A stretch of 64,000 bases of DNA from the NCBI RefSeq assembly GCF_963924675.1, contig NC_089232.1:36785312-36849311 (forward strand), written 5' to 3'. The stretch comes from Phocoena phocoena. Lineage: Eukaryota > Chordata > Mammalia > Artiodactyla > Phocoenidae. The stretch's first letter is position 1. The number at the start of each line of letters is the position of its first letter. Positions 22,861 through 35,284 of the stretch are shown here, one piece after another. The notes under the pieces were generated by a model, which saw nothing but the letters and a program-made list of their open reading frames with translations, did no database searches and was not told the origin of the DNA. The position numbers and the translations under genes are program-made.

Positions 22861-24370
22861 TCTAAATATGTTGTATAAGTGAAAACATAATACTGCCAAG
22901 GGGCAAGATATGGAATTCTAATAAGTATATTTATTTTTGTTTCTCAAGATACTATCAAGAAACAAACAAGTTTCAAATCAGGAAACATTGACTTTAACTC
23001 CTTAAAATAACACAAATACCTGATTAAAGTTAACCCCTTAAAATAACAGAATACTTGGTTAAAGTAAAAAACAAAAACAAAAACACAGCTTGACTCCATT
23101 CTGTCAGTTCTTTGTTTTGTTATGATACTTTGCATTCCCTTGCTTAAAGCCATCACCATGGCTAAATTTGATACATTTATCTCATTATGGGCCTGACTAA
23201 CATGGACCATTCCACTGGAATGGATTTAAATGCAGTTCCTTAACAAACAAAGCCATCCATCTGGGATATTCTATCCTTAGATTCTGGTAGGTCCATCGTT
23301 AATAGAACTACTGGGATGTGGTTTGGAGGCTTTCTCCCGTGTGTCTGGCTTCTACTCTACAATGAAAGCGTCTTAGAGGAGAGGAACTCTGTCTTCTTCA
23401 CCTGTGTATCTTTCAACTCCAGGCCCATCTCAGTGCTTTCTTAGCCTTATAAGTGTTTCCTGACTAAATAGTGCTTGTGAATAAAAAATAAGAAGGAAGA
23501 TGCTGATAACTCTACTCTTCATAGTAGAGTAATTCCAATAATACAGAGCAGTTCTTATTGATGAAATTTCTTAGAAATTGTTTTAATAAATGATTCCTTT
23601 TTAATCTATTGGAAAGCCTCCCAGATTATTACTTACACTGGTAGTTTCTTATTGACTATTTGCTTCATTTATTCAACAATACTAGGAACTGGTGATTGGC
23701 TACAGTATTCATTTATAAGAGCAATTTAAAACACTGCTCAGAAACAAACAAACAAACAAAAAACACTACTCAGGCCCTGATGAAACTTGACAAGCATAAC
23801 AGAGAAAAGTATAGAGTTCTCGTTATACTTTTTAGACAACTTAAAAATGGTCCTGTAAAATGGCTTGCAGTTTTAAAGATAGGAACAAACTTATGTAATG
23901 TGCTCTGTCATTACCACCCCAGTCTTTTGCAATGTGTGTAAATCAAAAAGCTTACTTAAGTTTTTTGAAAAGTGTAGATACAGTGCCACTATTTTGGAGT
24001 ATAATTACTTTGAAACTTTTGGGTGGATAAACTTGGAATTTTCACTAATCATAATTTTTCATTTCTACTTTATTCTGTCCCTTTAATTTTAATTTTAATA
24101 GGCCTTTCTCTGAAATCAGAGAAACAAATATACTCTGTTGAAATCATGATTTCTTCATTTTGACACAGTTATCCACAGGATGAGGTTTAACAGAAGAGAC
24201 AGTGAAGACTATGACAACATAGTCAAACGTGAGATGGTGTAACTTATGATACATATTTTTAAAAGATATGTAGATGCTACTTTCAAAACCACAATTTCAA
24301 AATTAAATTAGGCATTTTGAGGGCATTTCATATGTAGCGTTATTTACCAGATTGTATTATTATCCAGACT
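22861..24370. other. Non-coding region with a short L2 end
   Basis: An L2 3' end is likely at 23365-23480 (GAGGAGAGGAACTCTGTCTTCTTCACCTGTGTATC...TGACTAAATAG). (AAAC)n stands at 23742-23763. Nothing else recognised. Confidence 0.45.
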
Positions 24371-24374
24371 TTTA

Positions 24375-24830
24375 AACCTTCTCTACTTGTTTGGGAATAT
24401 TTTCAACTACAAATAACAGACTAATAGATCTTAAGCAAGAGGGGCTTATTTGTCTAACATAACAAGAAATCCAGAATAGGTGCTTGCTGACATTTTTAGC
24501 AGCTTAATGTAGGGGGTTCAGGTTGGTAACTCTGTGATTCCTTTTGCCTTCTCTTCATAGTCACAAGATGGATGCAAAAGCTCCAAGCGTCAGAACCATT
24601 TTCAAAGGCAGGAAGCAGGGGACACTACTAGAACTTTCTACTTGCCTCTTTTTTTTACTAGAAAAGACATATCTTTCTCAAATCATCTATCCAATAGTTT
24701 CCTCCTTGCATTTCATTGACCATAATGGTGTCACAAGACTATCTCTAGCTGTAAAGGGGGCTCAGGAAATGACTGTCTGCCTCACCTCTGTAATGAGAGG
24801 GAGGCAAGGGAGAAGGGGTTAGGAATGACT
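24375..24830 (+). mobile_element. Ancient repeat, unassigned type X
   Basis: TTTTCAACTACAAATAACAGACTAATAG..TTAAGCAAGAGGGGCTTATTTGTC...CATAACAAGAAATCCAGAATAGG...CACAAGATGGATGCAAAAGCTCC. The same order of landmarks recurs at 46545, 48230 and 48640, so this is one dispersed family that I cannot name. Confidence 0.5.
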
Positions 24831-25084
24831 TTTCGGTAGCAGTCACATCTTGCATATAGTATGTTCGGTAATGAATTAACAAGTGATCCACAATGTTCAA
24901 CAGAACTAAAGTTCAGCTACACACCCATTATCTCTCCTACTAAATTTACATTTTCTTTTCCTCATTTGTTCAGAAACATTAGGAGAGGTTGTACTGTTTA
25001 TCAGCAAACATTTGTTAAGCATGCGGAATACACTAGTACTTGCTCTGTGACTGGGTAGAGAATTAGGAATGGCTAATTCCAAGA

Positions 25085-25420
25085 CTTTCATCCATTTACT
25101 CAGGAAGTATTTATTGAGTGCCTACTACCTGCTAGACATTATTTTGGAGTTTTGAGATATATCTGTGAACAAAACAAAAAGTTCTGTCCTTGAGGAAGCT
25201 TACATACTAACAAAGCATATTGATATTTTAATTGGATTTTAAGAAGTGAATTGGATTTTCATAAATATGCACAACTGGGAAATGCATTTCATTCAGAGGG
25301 AACAACATGAGCAAAGACATGGAAATGTGAATATGTGTGTTCTATTTGGGGAGCATCAGATAGCTCCATGAAGCATAGAATACATGGTGAGGGCTGAAAA
25401 GGCAGGTTACTGTCAGGTTG
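25085..25420 (+). mobile_element. Ancient interspersed repeat (type at 8430-9420)
   Basis: TTACTCAGGAAGTATTTATTGAGTGCCTACTACCTGC...GTGAACAAAACAAAAAGTTCTG...GAGCAAAGACATGGAAATGTG. Confidence 0.6.
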
Positions 25421-25539
25421 TGATGGTATGTCCAGGACAAAGTGACCTTTGCCAGATCAAAACTAGCATTTCTCACAGTTAGTACCAAAGCTTACTGTCT
25501 TCACTTAGAGGTTCTACAGACACCTTGAACTATTGTGTC

Positions 25540-25745
25540 CCAAATGGTCTCATTATATTCCTCCTGAAACCTGCTCTTATTCCTATATTTTCTGACTTGA
25601 TTCAGACTCTCACCATTTCTCACCTGGGCTATTGCCATTATCTCCTACCTTAATCTTCCTTTCCACCCTTCTAATTCATCTTTTCAACTACTTTAGAAAT
25701 GATTTTTCCAAACTTTATATAACCCAGAGTTCATATTAAAGCCAC
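25540..25745 (+). mobile_element. L2 LINE fragment, first part
   Basis: CTCACCTGGGCTATTGCCATTATCTCCTACC...TTTCAACTACTTTAGAAATGATTTTTCC is L2. It resumes after the LTR at 25808-26370. Confidence 0.6.
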
Positions 25746-25807
25746 AGATTAGGAAATAGCTGTCATTTTGGTGAAGGGGGAGACTGAGGAGGGGGTTTGT
25801 TACATTT

Positions 25808-26370
25808 GTATTAGTTTTCTATTGTATAACAAATTACCACAAATTTTAGAGGCTTAAGACAATACACATTTGTTGTTTCACTGTATCAGAAGTTTGGCAC
25901 AGTTTAGCTGGGTCTCTACTTAGGGTCTTACAAGACTACAGAGTGTTGGCAGGGCTGTGTTCTCAACTGAAGGCTTGACTGGGGAAGTATCTACTTTCAA
26001 ATGTGCTCAAGTTGTGGGCAGAATGCATTTGTTTGTAGTTAAACAACTCAAAGTCCTACTTTGTTCTGGCTGTTGGCTGAAGCCTGTCCTCAGCTCCTAG
26101 AGACCACCCACAGTTCCTTGCCATGTGGACTTTCCCCATCATGGCTACTTACTTCATCAAACCAGCAAGGAGAGTCTCTAGAGTGAGGCATTGCTAGCAA
26201 GACAGAACAGTGTGATCATGGGAGTGACAGTCTTTGCTATATTATATTTATTATAAGCAAGTTACAGGTCCTGCTCACACTCACAGGGCCATGAACACCA
26301 GAGATGTGAACACCAAGAGGTAAAGATCATGGGGAGCCACCTTAAGTCTGTCTGTAACAACATTTTCACA
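25808..26370 (-). mobile_element. MLT1-group LTR inserted in an L2
   Basis: Starts TGTATTAGTTTTCTATTGTATAACAAATTACCACAAA, the reverse complement of the MLT1 end, then GCTGGGTCTCTACTTAGGGTCTTACAAGACT and GGCTTGACTGGGGAAG. Ends near GTCTGTAACA. Confidence 0.65.
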
Positions 26371-26719
26371 GTCTTCTCTATCCTTGCTATCTGCTTACTG
26401 GGCACTGTCTCTGGGAATGACCTTGAAGCTTATTTTCTACCAAAACAAACAAAAAACCAACCACTGAAAGTGTTTGTGAGTTAGTATTTTATGGAAATTA
26501 TAGGGACACTGCCTTTGGCTATTTTGCTAGCTTATCTTACCTCTGCCCATTTCCCTATGGTCGGGAATTCCTTCTCCCTCTGGAAGGCACAGCAGTTCAG
26601 ATTTTCTAGCTTTCTACTCACAGATGTGTACAGCCAAATCTCTTCAGGGACTCAGCAGAACAAATTCAACTCAGGCTATTTAGAAGACAATAGGAATTAA
26701 AATAGAAAATGTTTTTTTT

Positions 26720-27420
26720 TCCTGTTATATCTAATTATGATTCTATTTCTCCTTTGCTTAAAAAGCCCTTTAATGGTTCTCTATTTCTGCACAATAGGCA
26801 TAAGAAATATGGGATACATTTAAATTTCCAAGTATGACAAGTCAGGCCCTCCCTTATTTGGCTCTTGTATGGTTTCTGGCCATTTCCCACTTGTATTCCA
26901 GTGCCCATGTTTTAGGGAACTAGCTTATAGGCTGATTCATTACTCAGGAGCTTGACTCACATTGTTGTTTCTCCCTATGATGACACTTCCTCCTCTTCTG
27001 TTGCCCCTTCCCCTAAATATCTACTCCAATGTTATTTCCTCTATGAAGCTTTTCCTGTCTTTCTTTTGTACTCACAGTACCTTGTACAAACTGATATTAT
27101 TATTATTATTTTTTTTTTTTGTGGTACGTGGGCCTCTCACTGTTGTGACCTCTCCCGCTGCGGAGCGCAGGCTCCAGACACGCAGGCTCAGCAGCCATGG
27201 CCCACGGGCCCAGCCACTCTGCAGCATGTGGGATCCTCCCGGAGCGGGGCACGAACCTGTGTCCCCCGCATCGACAGGCGGACTCTCAACCACTGCGCCA
27301 CCAGGGAAGCCCCAAAGTGATATTATTAATGTTTATGACACTTCCATAATTTTTTTTTACATGCCCTTTTTTTTTTTTTTTATGAAACTGTAAATGTCTT
27401 GAGGAGGTTGTCCTATGGCA
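26720..27420 (+). mobile_element. L2 LINE fragment, second part
   Basis: GCTTAAAAAGCCCTTTAATGGTTCTCTATTTCTGC, CAAGTCAGGCCCTCCCTTATTTGGC and TATTTCCTCTATGAAGCTTTTCC are L2 landmarks in order. A SINE interrupts it at 27110-27313. Confidence 0.7.
27110..27313 (-). mobile_element. CHR-2-type SINE, short form
   Basis: Minus-strand copy from the T-run GTGGTACGTGGGCC to GCCACCAGGGAAGCCCC. Imperfect duplication around CTGATATTATTATT / GTGATATTATTAAT. Confidence 0.94.
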
Positions 27421-28264
27421 AAAGAAATACAGGTCAACACAGCAGGAGAGAAGTGATAGCTGGAGTACATGCGTGAAGGTAATTAACATATAAAATGGTA
27501 TTTGAAATCATGAAAGTAGATGAGGTCATCCAGAAGAGAATAGAAAAGGACAGATCAAAGAAGTATAGAACCTCTAATTAAAATGCTCAATGAAGTGTAA
27601 ACCAACCTTGTATCTGCAGTTTTCCATGGTATTTTGGTTCTATTTTATATATTGCTTTTTTTAAAAATTACTTTATCTTTTTACTAGATTGATTAGCCCA
27701 TTGTTGTAGAGTGGTTTGGAGTCTGGCTACAGTGTAAATAAGGTATACTATACATGAAATTTTTTCATTTAAAGAAAAAAATATTTCTTATGAAGGAATT
27801 AAAATTTTAAAACCTTAAGTAAAATATTCTATTTTTCATGATTTGAGCAACTTGGATGATTTTTCAGTATTGTGCCAGTTTCATTTCTGTAAATTCCTGT
27901 TCTAAATAACATTTCTATTAAAGATTATAACATGTAAGCTTGCAGCCTTGTGACCTGAGGTATTTTATTGAAATGATGAACCCTGAATGAATTAAAGGTC
28001 TTAACGTTCAGAACTAAAAGCCTAATTTCTTCAGATTTTATATAGACACACTTTGTAATAATTCAACAAGGACACTGAACACCTGTCATATGGATCTGTT
28101 ACTGCCTTAGTTGATTTGGTTGCTTTCTAACTGATGGCTTCCACATGCTAATTGTGAACTTCATCAGTCCAGAGTAATATCATTTCCTGAGATTTTATTT
28201 TGAAAGTCCTATCATTTAGAATTGAATTGCAAGCAAAACTCATCTTAGTTGTAAAGTTCTTTAA
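27421..28264. other. Non-coding region, nothing recognised
   Basis: AT-rich; no supported feature. Confidence 0.45.
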
Positions 28265-28278
28265 TATAGAGCAGTTCT

Positions 28279-28601
28279 GGGACTTCCCTGCTGGCACAGT
28301 GGTTAAGAATCCACCTGCCAATGCAGGGGACACGGGTTCAAGCCCTGGTCCGGGAAGATCCCACATGCTGCGGATCATCTAAGCCCGTGTGCCACAATTA
28401 CTGAGCCTGTGCTCTAGAGCCCGCGAGCCACAACTACTGAGCCCACGCCTGGAGCCCATGCTCCACAACAAGAGAAGCCACCGCAATGAGAAGCCCGCTC
28501 ACCGCAACAAAGAGTAGCCCCCGCTTGCAGCAACTAGAGAAAGCCCACATGCAGCAATGAAGACCCAGCGCAGCCAAAAAATTTAAAAATATATATAGAG
28601 A
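28279..28601 (+). mobile_element. CHR-type SINE, long form
   Basis: Long (about 320 bp) form: the tRNA-like head is followed by a middle part absent from the short form (GCCACAACTACTGAGCCCACG, CCACAACAAGAGAAGCCACC, GCAACTAGAGAAAGCCC) and ends GACCCAGCGCAGCCAAAAAA. The duplication around AGAGCAGTTCT (28268-28278 and 28604-28614) marks a complete insertion. Confidence 0.93.
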
Positions 28602-28614
28602 GAGAGCAGTTCTA

Positions 28615-30260
28615 TTTCCAGTATTACTTTCTTCAAAATAAGTTTGTTGTTGAATTATTCACAATTTGACATGTAAGGCAAATTGTTATGATAAAACTTT
28701 GAGAAGAGGAAAAATATGGTGGTTTAAACTTTATTAATTTTTTTTGCTAATATGTTTAACAGAGGTTAGTAAAAGTCTTTTATAGATTATTAAGAGTAAA
28801 CTAGAGTTTGTATTAATAATTTACAGTATATTCTTATTAGACTGTTCTCAAGTTATTTTGAAATGAAATGGAAGATTTTTATTTAACAGTCTTCCTGTTT
28901 GCCCCTCACAAATGCTGGAAAGTGGTAGGTTTTCCCCCACTCCTTCTGTTTCCATGTGGAGGGACTTCCCCAGAGTAACACTCTGGCCTCTTACCCCACC
29001 TTGTTAGTGGCTGACATCCATGAATCCACAGATTATAATTGAGTGGAGTTAATCTATTAAAAAGAACATAAACTTTCAGCCCTGGACCAGAATGAGGCAG
29101 TCTCAGGTTCTGTTCAAGGTTTGGTTTGGGGGCAGGAATGAGGGTGGGGTAAGGCAGGATATGTCAGGGGATATTAGCGAGGTCATTTGGCCCCTCAGTC
29201 CTAACCCTCATTCTCCAAACAACCTTATCAATAATAAAGGTGACATTTTGACCTCTAACTGCCTAACTCCAACTGTAGTCACTAATACCCTTCCAGTTCT
29301 GAAATTCAGTGATCCTAAATGGGATTAGGGGGGTGTACTCATTGAATGTATGGGTTCCCAACAGAAAACGAAATTGTCAAAGGTATATCTACTTCTTGAT
29401 CTAAGTTGTTGGCCTTGACACTTTCCTTTCTATAAAGGAGAATGAAGCCACATAAATTTGATATGACTTGGCTAGCTTTCCTTTTGCTCCTATTTCAAGC
29501 CAGAGATACCCTGGCATGGACTCTACATGTGCTGTTGTCACATATGACAAGGAGATAGGCCTGAAGAAGAAGGGGTTAGAAGAGAACTATTCCACCATGA
29601 CCCTCAAGAATTCTGCCAATATTATTTTCCAAAGGTGGGGTCTGGCTACCTTGCAGTTAGAAGGATAAGGGCACATCCATGAAGTTGTGATATGAGTACC
29701 TGGCTTGTTCTCCAGGACATTTCTATGCCTCCAAAACCCTGGAATAAGAATTGAGAAAGTTGCTTCTCCTTAGTGTGCTTGGAAAGACATGGTACCAACC
29801 CTCTGGGTATGAAAGGGAGGATTGAGCCATATAAAATTTTATAGTCAGTCACAATTGCATTTCTAAGTGCAGTATCATCTAGGATAAATCTGTTTCTGAA
29901 GGCAGTTATTTCATTTCAGTGGCAATTTTTCTCATTCTGTCACATGTAGTTTTCTGGTGATAGAAGAGATATGAAAATAAGAGATTAAAAGAACAATGTG
30001 AAATTAAATATAAAAGCATGGTGCTTAATTGTCCGTAATGATAAGTACATATCTAAAGCTAAATACTAAAATTATGTGGTTTTGTGTTCAATAATTTAAA
30101 TTCCCAAAGTCTGTCTGAAAATTCCTTACCTGTACATACTGAATTTAGTATGTGGTGAGTGAAACTGAGGGAGAACTCAAGCCTGAGCTGTAAACCTCCT
30201 CAGTCATATTAAATAGGTGAGCTACTAGGAAATAACTCACTTTTTCCCTCATTGTCTTCT
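28615..30260. other. Non-coding region, nothing recognised
   Basis: Two short frames (78 codons at 29092-29328, 66 codons at 29468-29668) resemble nothing known. No named repeat identified over 1.6 kb. Confidence 0.45.
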
Positions 30261-30263
30261 GTA

Positions 30264-30625
30264 GACTGACTGTTTGTGTCCCATCAAAATTCATGTGTTG
30301 AAACCTAATCCACAATATGATGGTATTTGGAGATTGGGACCTTTGACACAGGTGATTATGTCATGAAGGTGGAGACTTTGTGAACGGGATTAATGCCCTT
30401 GTAAAAAAAAACCCAGAGAGCTTCCTCCCCACTTCTGCCTTGTAAGGAAGGACACAGGGAAAACATGGCCATCTATGAACCAGGAAGCAGAATCTCATTA
30501 GACACTGAATCTGCCAGTGCCTTGATCTTGGACTTCTCAGCCTCCAGAACAATGAGAAATAAATTTCTGTTGTTTATAACCTCAGCCTGTGGTATTTTGT
30601 TGTAGCAGCCTGAATGAACTAAGGT
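30264..30625 (+). mobile_element. MLT1A/MST-like LTR
   Basis: GACTGTTTGTGTCCCATCAAAATTCATGTGTTGAAACC...GATGGTATTTGGAGATTGGG...CATCTATGAACCAGGAAGCAG...CTGAATCTGCCAGTGCCTTGATCTTGGACTTC...GAGAAATAAATTTCTGTTGTTTATAA...GCAGCCTGAATGAACTAAGG. All main LTR landmarks are present and the poly(A) signal AATAAA is intact. Confidence 0.85.
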
Positions 30626-30705
30626 ATTATCTGTTTTGTAAAAATAATGAAACATAATAAAACAAGTGTAATGTTTGAAAAACAATTTCTATATTAAGAG
30701 CTATT

Positions 30706-31014
30706 TTTTTTTAAATTTTATTTATTTATTTATTTATTTATATTTATTCTTGGCTGTGTTGGGTCTTCATTTCTGTGCGTGGGCTTTCTCCCGTTGCAGC
30801 AAATGGGGGACACTCTTCATTGCGGTGCGCGAGCCTCTCACTGTCGCGGCCTCTCTTGTTGCGGAGCACAGGCTCCAGACGCGCAGGCTCAGTAGTTGTG
30901 GCTCACGGGCCCAGTTGCTCTGCGGCATGTGGGATCTTCCCAGACCAGGGCTCAAACCCACGTCCCCTGCACTGGCAGGCAGATTCTCAACCACTGCGCC
31001 ACCAGGGAAGCCCC
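30706..31014 (-). mobile_element. CHR-type SINE, long form
   Basis: Minus-strand long-form SINE from a (TTTA)n tail (30718-30745) to the head GCCACCAGGGAAGCCCC. The 14-bp duplication TATTAAGAGCTATT lies at 30692-30705 and 31015-31028. Forms an inverted pair with the next SINE. Confidence 0.94.
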
Positions 31015-31041
31015 TATTAAGAGCTATTAAAAAGTACCCAG

Positions 31042-31359
31042 GGGACTTCCCTGGTGGCACAGTGGTTGGGAGTCTGCCTGCCAATGCAGGGGACACAGGT
31101 TCAATCCCTGGTCCAGGAAGATCCCACATGCCATAGAGCAACTGAGCCCATGCGCCACAACTACTGAGCCCACATGCCACAACTACTGAAGCCCGCACGT
31201 CTAGAGCCTGTGCTCCACAACAAGAGAAGCCGCCGCAATGAGAAGCCCACGCACTGCAACGAGGAGTGACCCCACTTGCCACAACTAGAGAAAGCCCTCG
31301 CACAGCAACAAAGACCCAACACAGCCAAAAATAAATGAATAAATAAATTTATTTAAAAT
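31042..31359 (+). mobile_element. CHR-type SINE, long form
   Basis: Plus-strand long-form copy from GGGACTTCCCTGGTGGCACAG to GCCAAAAATAAATGAATAAATAAA. The 13-bp duplication AAAAAGTACCCAG lies at 31029-31041 and 31360-31372. Confidence 0.95.
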
Positions 31360-31372
31360 AAAAAGTACCCAG

Positions 31373-31850
31373 AAAAATAATTTTAAACATACAGGAAAAT
31401 AAAGAGATGGGTTTACAGCAGATGGTAAATGCTGGCAAATTATTTAACTCACTACCCAAAGTTACTTAAGCAAAGAACCAAATTTTTCAACCTTTAGTTT
31501 ATTCTAGTTTTATATTACTCAACAATATATTATGAAAAGATGATACTTTTCTGGTTTACACTATACCAATTCTGCCAGAAAGATATACCATTGCTATTTT
31601 TAAAAGCAAAAATTTGTAAATTTATTGCAGGCAATAAATCTGATGACCAAATTGATTATTTTTTTCAGAATTAAATCAGAAACTCTTTTTCCTTGTATGT
31701 TTGAAATTCATAGGTCACACACAGCTTTGTCTGCTCTCAGGGCTGGTGTCTCTGCTAAGGAATGAATGTCAGAGTGAAAATGTTAGAATCTCATGAGACA
31801 TAATTCCATAGAAGCTTAGTGATAAGTTTCTAATGACAATAATAAACATC
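31373..31850. other. AT-rich non-coding DNA
   Basis: No supported feature. Confidence 0.45.
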
Positions 31851-31854
31851 AATA

Positions 31855-31954
31855 AGTTTTAAAATTTATTTTATTGAAGTACAGTTGATTTACAATGTTG
31901 TGTTAATTTCTGCTGTACAGCAGTTATTCAGTTATATATATGTGTGTGTGTGTG

Positions 31955-32008
<54 letters not shown>

Positions 32009-32655
32009 CATATATATGTTCTTTTTCATATTCTTTTCCATTATGGCTTATCACAGGATATTGAATATAGTTTCCCCATGCTATACAGTGGGGCCTTGTT
32101 TATCCATTCTCTATATAATTTGCATCTCTAATCCCAAACTCCCAGTCCATCCCTCCCCCATCCCCCATCCCCCATCCCCCTTGGCAACCACAAGTCTGTT
32201 CTCTATGTCTGTGTGTCTGTTTCTGTTTTTTAGATAGTTTCATTTGTGTCATATTTTAGATTCCACATATAAGTGATATCATATGGTATTTGTCTTTCTC
32301 TTTCTGACTTACTTCCCTTAGTATGATAATCTCTAGGTCCATCCATGTTGTTGCAAATGGCATTCCATTCTTTTTTATGGCTGAGTAGTATTCCATTGTA
32401 AATATGTACCATATCTCCTTTATCCATTCATCTGTTAATGGACATTTAGGTTGCTTCCACGTTTTGGCTATTGTAAATAGTGCTGCAGTGAACATTGGGG
32501 TGCATGTGTCTTTTCAAATTATATTTTTCTCTGGATATATGTGCAGGAGTGGCATTACTGGATTATATGCCAACTCTATTTTTATTTTTCTGAGGAAACT
32601 CCATACTGTTTTCCATAGTGGCTGCACCAATTTACGTTCCTACTAACAGCAAACA
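31855..32655 (-). mobile_element. 5'-truncated L1 3' end, older
   Basis: TTTATTGAAGTACAGTTGATTTACAATGTTGTGTTAATTTCTGCTGTACAGC, then a microsatellite and GGATATTGAATATAGTTTCCCCATGC, is the 3' untranslated region of a ruminant/cetacean L1. The last 79 codons of ORF2p stay open on the minus strand (32256-32495) and end KDKYHMISLICGI. A CCCCAT repeat lies at 32150-32180. Confidence 0.88.
31934..32018. repeat. Symmetric (TA)(TG)n-(CA)n(TA) microsatellite
   Basis: TATATATATG, then seven TG units, TATA, about 20 CA units and TATATATATACATATATATG. TG and CA arms make it self-complementary. Confidence 0.95.
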
Positions 32656-33585
32656 TCAATAATTTTAAAAGTAAATGCTGGTGGGCAGGCACCATCTCTT
32701 CTGACCATTCTTCTCAAGTGTCTGTGTTACTCCCTGTATAGATAGCTTTCAAGGTATGGGCCTTTGAAATGTCAGAGTCTCTAGAAATGCTATAAAGAAT
32801 CTAACTACAAAGAGAAAACCTTGAGCTTTTTGTGTTATGACTATGTGAAAGGTTTCACCTTCCTGAACAGATATAAGTATGAAATCTGGTGTTTCATTTG
32901 GTTAGAGTTTGGGTAAAATGCTCTATGCTCAGAACAATGTCCTAAGCTACTTCCAATAATTGGTTAAGAAAGTCCTAAAGAAATCTAAGAATTAGAATTT
33001 TTCAGAACTTTTGTTCCTTCTCTTTTAGGTGCAAGAAACAATACATTTCCTTGTTTTTTTAAGCTGTATAGGCTAACGATAATATAGAGAATTTTCTGAT
33101 ATACATTTGCAGGACTAGGTATAATGCACCAAAATTCTTAAGTGAGAAGTTGTGAATACTGTACATTTCAAAAAAATCATCCTTTGTAGGAAATGTTCCT
33201 CTAAGAAACTCAGTCCAATATTTTCCACAGTTCTTTACCTTCAGGCAGAGCTAAAGTTCAGCAAGGCAGTTCTTTGGGACATTAACTTAGGACATCTATA
33301 AACCTCATTGTGAGACTAAAATATCACTGAAAATATTATTACATGGAGAAAAATGTGTAAATGGTGTTTGATATTCATGGGTTAAAAGAAATATTTGGGT
33401 AAACTACTTGGGGCTAATGGGTGGATCCTCCTTCCCATAGGGCATGCTGAGAACACTAAACCATCTTTAACAGTGATGATAGGGTATGCAAGTTTGAGAT
33501 TATAATTGAATTGTTCAGAACAATAGAGGAGAGGCAGTGTACTTGTTCATTGTTATTTTTGGTGATTTGAAGATATATATACAAA
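32656..33585. other. Non-coding region, nothing recognised
   Basis: No supported gene or repeat. Confidence 0.45.
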
Positions 33586-33589
33586 TTCT

Positions 33590-34085
33590 TTGATGCTCCT
33601 CCTTTGAAGAGGTGGTACTTACCATCTTCCCTCTTCCGTCTCCTTGAGTGTTGGCTGGACTTTGTGACTTGCTTCTTATGAATAGGCTATGGTATAAGTG
33701 ACAATGTGTGACTTCTGAGACTAGGTAACAAAAGACATTGTGACTTCCTTCTTGCACTTTCTCTTGGATCACTTGCTCTGGAGGAAGCTAGCTGCCATGT
33801 CAAGAGGACATTCAAATAACGTTATGGAGCGGCCCACATGGCGAGGAACCGAGTCCTCTTTTGAGTGAGCCATCTTGGAAATAGATCCTCCAACCCAGTC
33901 AAACCTTTATCTGATGACTGCCCCAACTGACAGCTTAACTACAAAGTCATGAGAGACCCTGAGCCAGAACCACCTAGTTAAGCCTCTCCTCAATTCCTGA
34001 CCCAAAGAAAATTTCAGACAATAAACATTGTTGTTTTAATCTGCTGAATAATGTGTTATGTAGCAATCAATAGCTAATGCACTCT
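33590..34085 (+). mobile_element. MLT1-type LTR, well preserved
   Basis: GTTGGCTGGACTTTGTGACTTGCTTC...CTCTTGGATCACTTGCTCTGG...GAAGCTAGCTGCCATGTC...GAGTGAGCCATCTTGGAAATAGATCC...CATGAGAGACCCTGAGCCAGAACCACC...CAGACAATAAACATTGTTGTTTTAA...AATCAATAGCTAATGC. A poly(A) signal AATAAA is present. Confidence 0.75.
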
Positions 34086-34975
34086 TCTGCCATTAAACAC
34101 TTAGCCTTACCTCTAGATAAGTGTTGAACATATACTTTTTTGGATATTGCTTTGGAAAGATGCCAAATTGTTAGTCCACCTGGAATACACACGTATTTCA
34201 GCCCGAACTATTCCCCAAATTTCTCTAAATTCGTATCTGCTAAGGGCCATAATCCTGCCAGCGTCCTTCTGAACTTCTGATCATTTTATTTTGCTTATTT
34301 ATTCAATCAGAAAAAATATAGTTCTCATGACTGTGCTTGATGCTGTGGGAAGACAAAAATATGGGCAAAATATGGTCTCTCTCTTCATATGTGACACTAT
34401 ACCAGTAGAGATAGGTCTTGAGAAAGGCTATTTCCATTATGTAAGAACCAGAAATGCAACTGTACTGAACTCATAACTCACTGGGCAAAGTAACATTCTG
34501 TCATCCAAATAAAGGGAACATAAGATCTTTTCAGATATCTTTGAAGTAATTGCCAGACTTCAATTGGGGTTTCTTAAGATTAAGTTATGTGTATTCAGTT
34601 GTATATGCCACTTGGATATACTCTAAGAGCCTAAAATGCTTTATTTAGGAGCAGGGAATATCCACAAGTACTCTTTTAGACTTTGGGGTTTCAGGTATCA
34701 ATAATATATATAATTATTAATTATGGGGACTTAGGTAACTAATTTTTTTCTTTTTAACTGAGATCATAAAAAACAAACAAAAACTATATCATCATTATTC
34801 CATTATTCCATAAACATTTTAATGCTTTTCTCTCTCCCAAAATTGAGGAAGGACATGAATTCAGAACAGAGGGCATTTCTTTAAACTGAATGAATTTAGC
34901 TCACTACATTACCTTATTTTTTTATTTTGCTCTGGGTCAATGAAAAGTGTGCTGACCAACACTCTCTGACCTGTA
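34086..34975. other. Non-coding region, nothing recognised
   Basis: AT-rich without supported features. Confidence 0.45.
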
Positions 34976-34979
34976 ACAA

Positions 34980-35172
34980 AGATTGGCAAACTACTGGCCC
35001 AGGGGCCAAATTTAGCCTTAAGCCTTTAACTGGGGCTTAAGCTAATAATGATTTTTACTTCTGTAAATGGTTACAATAAAAAAATAAAAATGAGACAAAG
35101 ACTGGTTGTTGTCCATAAGGCCTAAAATATTTACTATCTGGCCCTTACAGAAAAAGATGGCAAACCTCTTAT
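34980..35172. mobile_element. hAT-like non-autonomous DNA transposon
   Basis: GATTGGCAAACTACTGGCCCAGGGGCCAAAT at one end and GCCTAAAATATTTACTATCTGGCCCTTACAGAAAAAG...GGCAAACCTC at the other, the classical 'GGCAAACT..TGGCCC' inverted termini of a widespread MER-type MITE. The middle is deleted. Confidence 0.7.
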
Positions 35173-35284
35173 CTATATCAGCCCGTAATTAGATCGCTTT
35201 AGAAAAGACTCTGATGCTGCTACAAACCACTGAGATTACTATGGAGTGGTTATCAGCACTGGGCTAGTGTCAAGGAAAGATTAG

